Shown: positions 21,188 to 31,550 of the stretch, piece by piece
How the letters are laid out: every line of letters starts with the position of its first letter
How positions within the stretch are numbered: the stretch's first letter is position 1
Assembly (NCBI GenBank): GCA_030512335.1
Contig: JAULSU010000005.1
Location: forward strand, 1,798,001-1,862,000
Reading direction: 5' to 3'
Origin: Immersiella caudata
Taxonomy: Eukaryota > Ascomycota > Sordariomycetes > Sordariales > Lasiosphaeriaceae
DNA length: 64,000 bases
Notes under the pieces: model-generated
Seen by the model: only the letters and a program-made list of their open reading frames with translations
Database searches by the model: none
Told to the model about the DNA's origin: nothing
Translations under genes and position numbers: made by a program

Positions 21188-22126
21188 ATGATGAATATGG
21201 GTGGGCAATGTCGAGGGGGTGAGTCGGGGCTGGAGACGAGGACGTTGCTTACTTTTCCGACACCGGGATTGCCGGAGCCGAGGGTTGTGGTGTCGTTGTC
21301 GGACTTTCCGGTGAGGTATGCGAATAATCTGCCGCCGCTGGCGACGGAGATCAACAGATGGTTTTGCTGCGCTTGTGTTCGCTCGGGGTATGCGGATCCG
21401 GTGGGGATGGTGTACTCTGCTTCGGCATCGCCAGTGTGCTTTCGGACGGGATGCGGGCATGGGAGGTGTGTCAACTGTGGGCTGGGGCCGACTCACGATA
21501 TCGCGCGGGTTACGAGGACGGTCGGGGGTTTCTTTGCGAGTCCGGGATATGTGGACCCGATGCACTGGGAGTGCGAGTGTGGCGAGTGGGCGAGGAATGG
21601 ACTGGACCAGACGAGCGGTCTGGGTAGGACAATTTGCAGAAACGAGGCAGGGTGTCCGTTTCGGTGGAGGGGAGGGACGCTGAGGCCGGGCAGTACGGTT
21701 ATGAATCGGTATGGGATGAGGTTGGGGACGGCGGATCAGAGGCATTCGGTCAGAGGCGGACCGTGGGAATTGCAAAGGCGGGCGTTGGGAGATGGGCGAT
21801 GTGCGTTGCTGAGGGAGTGGCGGAGAGGCGGCCTCGAAGATATGGGGAGCAGCAGCAGCCGGGATAGCAGCTGGGAGGGAAGAGAGGAGCTGAGAATTTG
21901 GAGAGAGGGTGAAGCGGCGCCAGATTATCCGTATCGATGTCCACCACCGGGGCCAGCTATGGTAGAGGCAGAGGGCTATGCGAGGTACGAGAGGTACGAA
22001 AGAGAGTATTCGCCGCTGATGCCATTGAGGCCAAGGGAAGGGGTGCGCGTTGGAAATGGGATGCGGGCGTTAGAGGATCGGAGCGGTTTCTTGCGCGGTT
22101 CAAGTTGGAATAATGGGAGATTATGA
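21188..22126 (+). CDS. Cys-rich zinc-ribbon-like fungal protein
   Basis: Intronless, 312 residues. Residues about 55-100 hold a Cys/His cluster (WFCCACVRSGY, then CFRTGCGHGRCVNCGL), followed by WECECGEWAR and CRNEAGCPFRW, suggesting a zinc-binding module. The spacing resembles fungal proteins with a W-x-C-C-x-C ... C-x-H-x-R-C-x-x-C pattern, but I cannot name the family. The C-terminal half is charged and probably disordered (EGYARYERYERE). No signal peptide, so probably intracellular. The start was chosen at the first ATG after the TATA box. Confidence 0.65.
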   Translation: MMNMGGQCRGGESGLETRTLLTFPTPGLPEPRVVVSLSDFPVRYANNLPPLATEINRWFCCACVRSGYADPVGMVYSASASPVCFRTGCGHGRCVNCGLGPTHDIARVTRTVGGFFASPGYVDPMHWECECGEWARNGLDQTSGLGRTICRNEAGCPFRWRGGTLRPGSTVMNRYGMRLGTADQRHSVRGGPWELQRRALGDGRCALLREWRRGGLEDMGSSSSRDSSWEGREELRIWREGEAAPDYPYRCPPPGPAMVEAEGYARYERYEREYSPLMPLRPREGVRVGNGMRALEDRSGFLRGSSWNNGRL

Positions 22127-23206
22127 TAACTGGGAGAGCGCGCAATTAACGTTCCAAATTTGAGTGGGTGTGCTTTGCGTTTTGCGCTACGGGCTGTGCT
22201 GAGGCAGGCTCGATGTCGATTGTGCCTGCATCTTCACCAACTCAGACCACAACGACGGGATGAGAAGGGAAGCCCTAGTTTTTGGCATCCTCCAGCCTAA
22301 CAAATTCCATTTCACGCCGATGTTCGTTGTGCACCTGTACTGAGGCTGACGGACATGGAATATGTCTGGCCACGGTTGGAGAACGGATTCGTGCTCTGCG
22401 TTGAAGGAGTGGGAGGATCTTGCCATCGCAACGACCTGCCAGTCCAACGGCGGGCCAACTCATGAAAAGTTTCTTCTGCCTAGGGAGGAATGGAAAGTAA
22501 AATTAGGGCGATGGACGGCACCTCACATCCAGAACTGCTGCGTTGGTATGGATGAAACGGTAGCGATTCTGGCCCTGTCGAAATGAAGTTCGGGAAGGAT
22601 GGCTTTGCCGCAAGCAATCCCCGGGTTCTGGAGCCGGGATCATGTTGCTCTGCAACCCCACCATCGCTACTCAACAGACGATGGACCACGCATAAAGCTC
22701 ACAAGCGCCCTTGCTATGTAGGATCTGATGTGGAAATTACTTAATCCTTTTCGACAACGTTAGGTCTTTGGCTGCGCCTCCTGAGCCATCGCCCCAAAGA
22801 TAGGAAATGCATAGACAAAGGGTTAGACTCAACAAATTGCTGCGGTCATGGTTGCATCTCGCTCAGTGGTAACCGCCCCTCACTTCTGAAGCTATAGAGT
22901 CTGCCAACTTCAACTGTCTATCTGCCTTACAAGACGGTCCCGGCGAGGGAATCCTCCTGCCTGTCAGCCCGTCAGGGGTAAGGTAGTGAGCACGGTATTG
23001 AAGATGTGTAGAATATATAGCTGTGATTCTCTCCTACGTTGCTGATGACTTTCAACACAACAGCCACGCTCCCTTCCTTTATTCGGTTTTTATTCTTTTG
23101 TTTACTTACCATCATTCTCTACCCACCAATCCTGTTTCTAGGCACTTGGTCCTCACAAACGCTATTATTATTGTTGTTGTTGTTAGTTTTTGTAGAGACC
23201 GTTCCA
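22127..23206. other. Intergenic region, no supported gene
   Basis: Only short frames. TTATTATTGTTGTTGTTGTT simple sequence at about 23163-23185 lies in the leader of the secreted-protein gene. Confidence 0.5.
23013..23019 (+). promoter_or_regulatory. TATA-like element of the secreted-protein gene
   Basis: ATATATA lies about 190 bp upstream of the ATG at 23207. Confidence 0.3.
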
Positions 23207-24034
23207 ATGCTCTCTCAACTCGCTGCTGTTGTGCTGGGCCTTGCAGCTGTTGTTGCTGCAGCCCCGTGAGTGATATTTTATACTTCACCCATACGTCCCT
23301 CCTCCGGACTACTCATAACCAACCTCCCACTCACACCCTCACGCAGAGCGCAAGAAGTTACCTCCAGTCTCTCCCCCAGGGCGTTCAACTGCAACAACCC
23401 AGTTACCGGGCTCAACAAAGGCGACTGTGAATACCTGTCCCGCATCGGCTTCGCCGGGATGGGCTCTAACCCAACCAACAGCGACAGCCGCATCTGGATC
23501 GGCAACAACGGCCCCAACATCTTCACCTTCACCAACCGCGCCAGCGTCGACATCGTCCTCGTGCTCTGGGACAGCAGCAACGGCTACGCTTCGTCATTCG
23601 TAACCGCCCACGCCCCCAAGCTGACCTACTCCATCCCCCGAGGCAGCAGCATCAACGTCTCCCTTGCAAACGGCGTCACCGGCGCCTACTCAGCCATCTA
23701 CGACCGCACCACCGTCATCTCGCCCAACGGCCAAGTGTTCAACACCTGGGGTGAGTTCACCACAGGGAACCATGCCACCATTGACATCTCGCGCTTGATC
23801 AACATGGGCGGGAACAGCTTCTCCGCGCGTGTCAGCACTGGCTGCGTCGCGGATAACTCGCGGTGTGCGTATATTTGCAAATGGGGCAAGAATACGTGCT
23901 GGGAGTCGGGGACATATGACTTGATTGGGTGCATTGACCAGAAGAATAACAATGCTTGGTATGGAGCGAACCCCGAGGGAGGTTGCGCTGGGTGGGATAG
24001 TGGATCTGGGAGAATCAGCGCTGAGTTTTATTGA
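23207..24034 (+). CDS. Secreted Cys-containing protein (Asp f 4-like/effector-like family)
   Basis: Exons are 23207-23265 and 23347-24034; the 81-nt intron (GTGAGT...CGCAG) has the right phase. The product is 248 residues. Exon 1 encodes almost exactly a signal peptide (MLSQLAAVVLGLAAVVAAAP). The mature part is Gly/Asn/Ser-rich with a beta-type pattern (SRIWIGNNGPNIFTFTN, DIVLVLWDSSNGYASSF, FNTWGEFTT) and about ten Cys, several clustered late (STGCVADNSRCAYICKWG, then CWESGTYDLIGC). This resembles fungal extracellular proteins annotated as allergen Asp f 4-like or effector candidates; that assignment is from memory of the family style. It is probably disulfide-bonded and cell-wall-associated or secreted. 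No transmembrane or GPI signal at the C-terminus. Confidence 0.75.
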
Positions 24035-25496
24035 TTGTGACTATTGTTCTGGTTATTGTAAGTGGGAGGGAGGGTGGTGGCTTTTGGAATGATATTCTTG
24101 TGTATAGTTTGGGAATATAGATGGATGGAAGAAGGCCCGGTCAGAACACAGGGTCCGTTTGGCCTGTATGCCAAGCGTTATCAGCACTGGGAAGCGGCGT
24201 CGTTTGATGTTCATTAGGCCTCCTTCAATGTTGATAGGGTCTTTCAAATGCGAACAATGCCTTTTGAAATGGATATTAGGTATTTTAAGATATTGAATAA
24301 GGTCTCTTACGATATAGCTGACGCCGGCTCGCGTTCGCTATTTTCTGGGCACCCTGTTTTCGCACGGAGTAGATGGCCCCTCTCTTCTGGCCGGAGCCTT
24401 CGTACATTGTGGGAATGTAAATCATTGCAGGACATGCCAAGAACAGGCCCAAAGTTGTGACCAGCCGACGGCGTTTTCTGCTCTGAACATGCTTTTGTGG
24501 GAGATGAGCCGTAAAAGCCCGTTCGTGGACTGGCGGGGTAATAGACGTGATCGACAGCATCACCAGGGTAAACCAGGGAAATAGGAACCGGGTGCCGGGT
24601 AGAAGAAGGTTTAGATAAGACCGGGGCGGGCCCGGCAGTAGCCCAGAGATGAAACGTCGGGGTCTCCCAAGTGGACTGACAGGGGTCGTGCGAGCCGATA
24701 CCGCAGCTGAATCAGGAATTCGTCGTCATCATGGATAATTTAGGGTCGGTCGCTCAAGACAGGAAGCATCTCTTCCGTGAGTCCAATCAACCCATTTGCG
24801 TCTCTCTGTTTGCGGGCCGGATGGATGCATTTGAGCAGGCTGTAGTTGCCGAAACTGGATTCCAAGCTCCAACGAAGTGGATGACGCTGTTGTTACTTGC
24901 GGCTGATGCTGACGTAACTCAACGCTGTGCACAGACCATCGATGTTGCTGATGCCCCCACCTGAGCATGCCGGGCCAATTGCAGAGCCATATCGATTTTT
25001 TTCTGCGGGGAGTCAAAAAATTTAGCATCATACCCGATCGCTCTGAGTGGTGTGGGCGTCGATTGCTTGGGTCCGTCGGCCAAACCGCTCCAGCCCGAGC
25101 CTGCGTTGAACGTGGCCGCATCGCTGACGCCAAACAAACACCGACCTTGACAACCCTTGGAAGGCAACCGTCCAATCTCGCCTCTCAATCGCTCCTACAA
25201 CCTGCGCTCCTTTCTCGTGGTTTCCAAGTTCAATCGCACCGCCGTTTTCTGATTGCTTGCGAACCGGCCACTCACGGAACCGTTGGGCAGCGCGTCATAC
25301 CTACAGGCCGAGCTCTGGATGCCCGCCCAGTCATCGGGCTCCTTCTCTGACTTCCGCCTCATCACAGGATTCTGAACCTTAACCTCAGCCGACAGCGGTC
25401 CACTCTTTCTTTCTCCCACCTCCTCCGCCAATCTCCCGCTGCGTTCCTGCACGACATTCGAGACGGCGACGACGCGGGGATCCCTCTGCCGCCATC
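24035..25496. other. Intergenic region, no supported gene
   Basis: Short frames only. The last 300 bases are C/T-rich and form the probable leader of the next gene, ending in a good start context (GCCATCATGG). Confidence 0.5.
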
Positions 25497-27839
25497 ATGG
25501 CGCCCATCAATGGGGCTAGCAACCCTGCCAAAAACGCTGCTCGGCGAACCACATCGAAGGTCATTCCTGTCCTGCCTCTCTACCCGAAGCGTCTGCCGAC
25601 CAAGCAACCCTCCGCGCCTCCGAAGCCTTCTCCGCTTGCCGAAGCCGAGCCCCAACAGCAGGTCGAGGAGAAGAAGCAAGAGAGCAAGCCGGCGGAGGTC
25701 GAGCTGAGCGGCGCCCGCGAGAATGCCCCTTCCGAGAACCTGGCAAACGGACACGCCTTAGCCCCCGCTACAAACGGAATTGTTGATACTCCTCCTGCCG
25801 CTACCGAAGAGACGGCCGCAGCCACGGACGTGTCCCTGGAGCCCGCTGCTCCCTCTGCAGCTCTTTCGACAGGTATGCTCTCTGCTCTTGCAAACCGAGA
25901 GGTTCCCACCCCCACCGACATCCAAACCAACCCCGCTCCAATCGCCTGTTCCACCCCACCTGTCACTCTCGCCGGTTCACTTGCTAACTCGAGCCTTTCA
26001 GGCACTCCAACGGTGATTGCTGGCCCCGCTGACCACTCTGTCGCATCCCCAACTCCTACTCGGCCCGCTGGCTCCATGCTTCCCCCCTCCAGCAACTCGA
26101 GCATTCATGGCTCTCTCCACGATCGTCCCCTACCGGCACCGCAGCCTCCTCTGTCATTCCGACCTACCTTCCATCAAGCCCATCCGAGCAACGGCAGCCT
26201 GATCTTTGGCGGCTTTCACGATTCCAACGCCTCCTCGCCGGCTCCTATCTCGGGTAGCGGGTTCCCAACCCCGAACATGATGCCACCCTATCACCATCCC
26301 GTGGCACCAGTGGACAGCTATGGACGACCATTGATGGCGTCCCCGAGCTATGACGGCTTTCCTCCGGCCATGATGAACCACCAAGGGCCGCCCACACCTC
26401 ATAGCATTCATGGATCACAGTCATCTACCCAGGCCGAGGACCACGGCTACGGCCGCTGGATCCCCACCAATGGTCAGCCGGCGGACACCAATGGCCAACC
26501 GCCTGCTCATGGGCCTTTTTTGCACCCATACACAACTTCAGTTCCCTTGCCTCTCGGCAGCGGTCAGGCCACTGCGTACCACAATCCAGAGCAGGAGGCT
26601 CTAGCCTTCTTCCAATCTGGCGCCAACGACGGAACCTACCATGACTGTTACCTGGAGATTCGTTTCCCCGACCCAGCGCAGATGGAACATCCCGACCGTC
26701 ACCTTCTCCGTTCTTTTATCAGGATCCCGGCTCATCGATTTGTTCTCTCACGCAGCCCCACGCTCCACAACTTGATGAAAGCGCAGCGCGTCGAGTGCGG
26801 TGGTGTCGTGGCCCTCGATCTTCAAGGCCACAAGGTGCAGAGATCGGATGCATTCCGCTTTGTCATCCGTACTCTTTACGGTTGGTCGCTTGGCGGTGGG
26901 ATCCTTCCGAGTGAGCTCCCAGTCCGGAATCCCCGGGAGGACTTCAGTCTCCTGCTCTCTTACATCGATGCAAGCCAGTACCTTCAACTTGGCTGGGTAC
27001 ACTCCATCGCAGTGCAGCGCGCGATCCCACTGCTGCGTTGGGACACGCTGGATCTGGCTGCTAGCTTCATCCTTCCTCGTGCTGTTCTCTCAGCTCGTCT
27101 CGGCATCGAGGGCTTGCGTAACGAGTGCAGTATCAGCGGGCTTCTTCGCCATTTCTTAGACTTCATTGTGAAGCACTTTCCCAAGGACTTTGTCCTTGAT
27201 GTCAAGGCTGATGGTCTCGGATTCTCTCGGCTGCCAGAGGTCGGCCTCATCCAGAACAGCAACGTGCCCGCGATGGCTAACGGTTCCACGGATGGATCGC
27301 CAAACGGGCACCACACTCGCCAAGATTCCGGCACGCTGGGGCATTTGCCCTTGAACCTGCGCACATCGGTCAATCCTCGTTTGTCCCAAATCAAGTTTGG
27401 TGATCTCTCACCCCCCGAACGGAATGGCTCGGCGCCTGCAGACCCTGTTCAGTCGCCTCACACAGCTTCAGCAAACGACAAGCTGCTCTCTCAGATTTTG
27501 CTCAACCTCCCCTATGAGCACTTGAAGCTTGTTCTAGAAGCCCCGGACCTTGGAGCCAGCACGCCAGGAGGGGAGTTCTCGCCTTCCGCCCGTTTGGCGA
27601 TGATCACGGACATTATTGCTGAGCGCGAGGCCAGGCGACTCCGAACCCTCGAGAAGCCACAGCCAAAGCTCCAGGACTTCCAGGACGCACTCGAAAGAGC
27701 TGCGGCTCCGTTGGTGGTGAACGGGATGGGCGACTTCCTGGTGAACAACATGGGCCATAAGGAGGAGGTTTCCTATGGAGATATCCCGTTCCTTGTTCAC
27801 ACATGGACTCCGCCGAACGCCGGCAGCGTCAGTGCCTAA
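25497..27839 (+). CDS. BTB-like fungal protein with long Pro/Ser/Ala-rich N-terminus
   Basis: Intronless, 780 residues. Residues 1-370 are Pro-, Ser-, Ala- and Asn-rich and probably disordered. From about residue 380 comes a BTB-like unit: YHDCYLEIRFPDP, then FIRIPAHRFVLSRSPTLHNL, then ALDLQGHKVQRSDAFRFVIR and TLYGW. A helical BACK-like part follows, including HSIAVQRAIPLLRWDTLDLA and FLDFIVKHFPKDFVLDV. The C-terminus contains a Leu-rich helix (DKLLSQILLNLPYEHLKLVL). The arrangement is that of widespread but uncharacterised ascomycete proteins. The start lies in a near-ideal context. Confidence 0.85.
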   Translation: MAPINGASNPAKNAARRTTSKVIPVLPLYPKRLPTKQPSAPPKPSPLAEAEPQQQVEEKKQESKPAEVELSGARENAPSENLANGHALAPATNGIVDTPPAATEETAAATDVSLEPAAPSAALSTGMLSALANREVPTPTDIQTNPAPIACSTPPVTLAGSLANSSLSGTPTVIAGPADHSVASPTPTRPAGSMLPPSSNSSIHGSLHDRPLPAPQPPLSFRPTFHQAHPSNGSLIFGGFHDSNASSPAPISGSGFPTPNMMPPYHHPVAPVDSYGRPLMASPSYDGFPPAMMNHQGPPTPHSIHGSQSSTQAEDHGYGRWIPTNGQPADTNGQPPAHGPFLHPYTTSVPLPLGSGQATAYHNPEQEALAFFQSGANDGTYHDCYLEIRFPDPAQMEHPDRHLLRSFIRIPAHRFVLSRSPTLHNLMKAQRVECGGVVALDLQGHKVQRSDAFRFVIRTLYGWSLGGGILPSELPVRNPREDFSLLLSYIDASQYLQLGWVHSIAVQRAIPLLRWDTLDLAASFILPRAVLSARLGIEGLRNECSISGLLRHFLDFIVKHFPKDFVLDVKADGLGFSRLPEVGLIQNSNVPAMANGSTDGSPNGHHTRQDSGTLGHLPLNLRTSVNPRLSQIKFGDLSPPERNGSAPADPVQSPHTASANDKLLSQILLNLPYEHLKLVLEAPDLGASTPGGEFSPSARLAMITDIIAEREARRLRTLEKPQPKLQDFQDALERAAAPLVVNGMGDFLVNNMGHKEEVSYGDIPFLVHTWTPPNAGSVSA

Positions 27840-29295
27840 ACCGCACACACACCTCTGGTATCCAGGGCGCTGTCAGCAAGAACTTGACGACTTGATGACC
27901 TCGAGCCTCATTAGGCTCCATACATTACTCTTGCATTCGCCCCCAGCATCAGATATTGCCCCTTGCTAATCGTTTTCTTTCGTGTTGGTATTATCATTCC
28001 GAAGGGAGTTCCCCCTCGGTTGCATTGCGTCCGGAGTTGTACGAGTTACAGAAAACACACGATCTTAGTCACTGGGAGGCCAGCGGCTGGACTTTTGGGT
28101 TGTTTTCGGTCTTTACCCAAGCCAGGATTACGTCTGGTTGTTGCGGTCACATATTACTTTGGAGCGTCTGCGCGTGGCGGTGGTACGTCCAGTTGGTGGA
28201 GGGCTCGTGGCTGGTTCGTCATCATCGACAGCACGAGGGTACCGTCGATTCTCCAACTAGACGCGGGTACCGGGACCGGCTCAATGGGCGACCTGGCATG
28301 CCGCTGCTATCCCCTTGTTGTCACCCGGTATCAGTTGGCATTTGGTTGATGAGAGGTGGGAGTTTTTCGAGTTTCGAGCATTTAGCGATACTACTCCGTG
28401 ACGAGGGGGAGGGATGGAAATGCAAGAAGATGGAAAAGACGTGCCTCAGCAGAGTTAGACGGTGGCGTGGAATGAAAAGCGAGGCCTTCTTCAGGCTTGG
28501 GATTCTGGCCATGAGAGGATGGTAATCTTCGGGCGAGTCCACTGGACGATGGGGCAATGAGCAGGTAAAAGGCCATTTTGGGAAGACTCCCTTGGCCAAC
28601 GGCGCATCTGGCGTTTGGTTTTGTGTGTTTACTATCAGGGAATTTAGTCTCGCTTTGATGGGCGACGCTTGACCTGGAGCTGGAGCGATAGCTGTATTTT
28701 GCTAGGTACGGAATGAATTTGCCAAAAGACCCGGACGCGTCCCGTCGCGTCGGCCATGTGCAACACGCAAACCAAAATTCCTTGTGGAAAAAAGGGAGGC
28801 GCATTGAATGACGGCATGTTTCAATCAAAACTACCCCTGCGGAGGTGGGGGCCTGGGGAAGCTCGATGCGCTTGGCGCCATGCTCCCTTTGCATTGGCTG
28901 AATGGACCGAGGCGGACTGGGTCCTTAGCACGTGTAATCAACCATCATCGCCAGCCCGAGCAATTGAACCCACCATCTCCCCTCCTCCCAGGCGTGCAGC
29001 CCTTTGTGTTCTGCATCAATGACTTGCAGCGAATCGTGACTTGCTGCGGCACAGCACGACCCGGCAAACAGGCGACGCGCACGACTGAGCCCCGCGACCG
29101 GCGCGCGCAGTCCCAGCTCCCAGCAACTCTACCCAACCTCCGGTCTCTCCGCTGGCAAGCTCCCACCCAGAGAAGCTCGGTACGATCTCGCCGCATCGCA
29201 CCGCGCCGCCATCCCGCGATAAGCATAACCACAACGCCAATCTCACAAGCCATCTTCCACATCGAACACCAGCGACAAATCCAACAATCCCGGAG
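27840..29295. other. Intergenic region, no supported gene
   Basis: Frames such as 27956-28525 give low-information products. The last 300 bases are the probable promoter and leader of the TMEM135-like gene. Confidence 0.5.
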
Positions 29296-31270
29296 ATGGC
29301 GTCCCGCGCCACTCCGGGCCAGGGCCCAGCGCCGCCGCGCTCCTCGCCTACCCCCCTCCCCGTGCCCAGCGCTCGCCCGTCCGCGTCGTCCTCCGTCTCC
29401 GCGAAGTCTACATTCGATCCGATACTAAGAAACGCTCTGCGGTATACCATCTCTGCGCGCGAATATGGGTTGCTGCATAAATATGTCATTTCGAGATCGA
29501 GGGTGTTGAAGAAGAGGGCGCCGACGGTGGAGTCGGTTAGGGAGATGATGGAGGGGGATGGGAGCGGAGGAGGTAAAACGGGGAAAGGTAAGGGTAGTGG
29601 GAAGGGGAAGGAGAAGGATGCTGGGAGGGAAAAGGGAAAGGCGGTGGTGGTGGATGATTATAATGCTAGGGCGGTGCGGCACTCGTTGAGGGTGTTTGTG
29701 GCGACGGGGGCGTTGATGAGGGTTTGGGGGGCGGTGATGGGGAGGTTGAAGAAGAATGAGTGAGTTTTATCCTTGGGGGAATAGGAGAAGGGAGAAGGGA
29801 GAAGGGAGGTGGTGCTAACTTGGGGCATAGGGCCGGGAATCAGTCGCAGACGAAGCAGAAATCGTCGACGCTGAGGCTGTCGCTGAGCTTGAGCACGATA
29901 CTGTTGATGTATAGGTTGCTGTTTCGGTTCTTTACAAGGCTGAGGGCTCATTTGCTGGATCCGTCGGCGGCGCCATTCCGGAAGAGGAACCCGCGCACGA
30001 CGAATACGCTCACGTCGCCGTATGCGCCGGCGGTGGGGGCTTCGCTTGCTGGGTTGGCGCTGGGGGTGTATCCTAATCAGCAGTTGCGGGTGTCGGTGGC
30101 GATCTATACGACGTTTCGCGCGCTGGAGTTTGGGTGGAACTGCGCGGAGGAGAATGGTATGGTGTGGGGATGGGAGAAGGGGGTCAATGGCAAGCCGGCC
30201 AAGATGCGGGCGAGGCCGTGGTGGTGGGGGAGCTGGATGTTGCAGCCGTTTGCGTTTGGGCAGCTACTTCATGCCGTGGTGTTTGACAGGGATTGCTTCC
30301 CCAAGGTACGTGGGCGTTCAAGACGGTTGCGGGGATTGACGCTGACGAAATCACAGTCATTCGGAGACTTCATCTTCAAGCACTCGACGGCTTACCTGCA
30401 CCCCAAGCCGGATGAGTTTCCGCTGAGCATCAGGTGGCCCAAGACCTACGATATCGTCGACAGCCTTGCCCAGATGGCCCGTCTCAACTGGCCGTGAGTT
30501 TTCCTGTCTCGATATAGCTGAGTCTGAAACTAACCATGCCCAGGTCCTTCATCTCCCCAACTCTCTTCCCCGACAAAGAAGACATCCTCCCATCCAGCCT
30601 CACCGCCATCGCCCCCCTCACCTCGGGCGCCCACCCCCTCATCAACTCCCTCTCCTGCGCAACCCTCCACCCCTCAGACCCCTCATGCACACGCACATTC
30701 CTCACCTTCTGGCTGCGCTCCTTCCCCCCGCTCACCCGCTTCCTCCTCCTCATCTACTCAGCGATGTTCCTCCCGCGCTTCAAGTCCTTCTACCACTTCC
30801 CCGTGCGCACCCTCCAGGAGATCATCTCGCGCGCCCTACGCATGTCGACCTTCGCGACGGGCTCCATTGCCACGGCCTGGTCTTCTATCTGCTTCTTCCA
30901 GAGCTGGTTCCCGCGCACGTTCCTCTCCACGCAGAGATTTTTCCTTGGTGGCTTCCTCGCGGGCTTCTGGGCGTTTTTGGAGCGTCGTCGCAGCAGAGGC
31001 ATCTTCCTTTACAGTGCTCGTATGAGCGTGGATAGCTTTTGGAAAGTGGGCGTCAAGCGGAGGTGGTGGCGGGCCATGAAGGGCGGAGATGTGTGGGTGT
31101 TTGTGCTGGCGCTGATGCTTACGGGTGTTGTGTACGAGAGGGATGCGAGGGCCGTCAAGGAGGGTCATTGGAGGAAGGGTATCAGCTGGGTTAGGGGCGA
31201 GGGGTGGAAGGATTGGAGCATTGAGGAGGATGAGGGGGATGACGATGAGAAGGTCAGAGAGGACGATTAA
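29296..31270 (+). CDS. TMEM135-like multi-pass membrane protein
   Basis: Four exons: 29296-29759, 29831-30305, 30357-30493 and 30544-31270; introns of 71, 51 and 50 nt with GTGAGT/GTACGT donors and CTAAC or GCTGAC branches. The product is 600 residues. After a Pro/Ser-rich start and a Gly/Lys-rich linker, hydrophobic segments occur in exon 2 (LSLSTILLMYRLLFRFF; PAVGASLAGLALGVYP) and exon 4 (FLTFWLRSFPPLTRFLLLIY; WVFVLALMLTGVVYE). Diagnostic stretches include FGDFIFKHSTAYLHPKPDEF, SLAQMARLNWP, LSCATLHPSDPSCTRTF and VGVKRRWWRAMKGGD, typical of the fungal TMEM135 N-terminal-domain family (Tim17-like fold, implicated in mitochondria and peroxisomes in animals). The 51-nt intron 30306-30356 is translatable if retained. 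The C-terminus is acidic. Confidence 0.88.
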
Positions 31271-31550
31271 TAGGAGAAAGGCGAAAATGGAGGGTGTGTT
31301 TGAAGTATAATTCATGTGTGATGATGTATGAACCGTTATAGCTTGGGGTTTTTATAGAGGTGCTGGTTCGTCTGTTCATCTACTGCATAACGACGCACAT
31401 CTGTTCGGGTTCGCGTGCTATGCTTTGCATGGTTGCCACGTGTGATTGACGCGCATGCAGGCATCCTGGCATGGGGTATGTCAACAAACCCCTTTCTTCA
31501 AGGCTGGCATTCACTCTGATCAACTCATGCCCCGATAAAGTGCTTGCGAC

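Noticed and set aside
22851..22875. tRNA A-box-like CGCTCAGTGGTAAC
   Set aside because: No matching B box (GGTTCRANNCC) at the right distance and no cloverleaf can be drawn.
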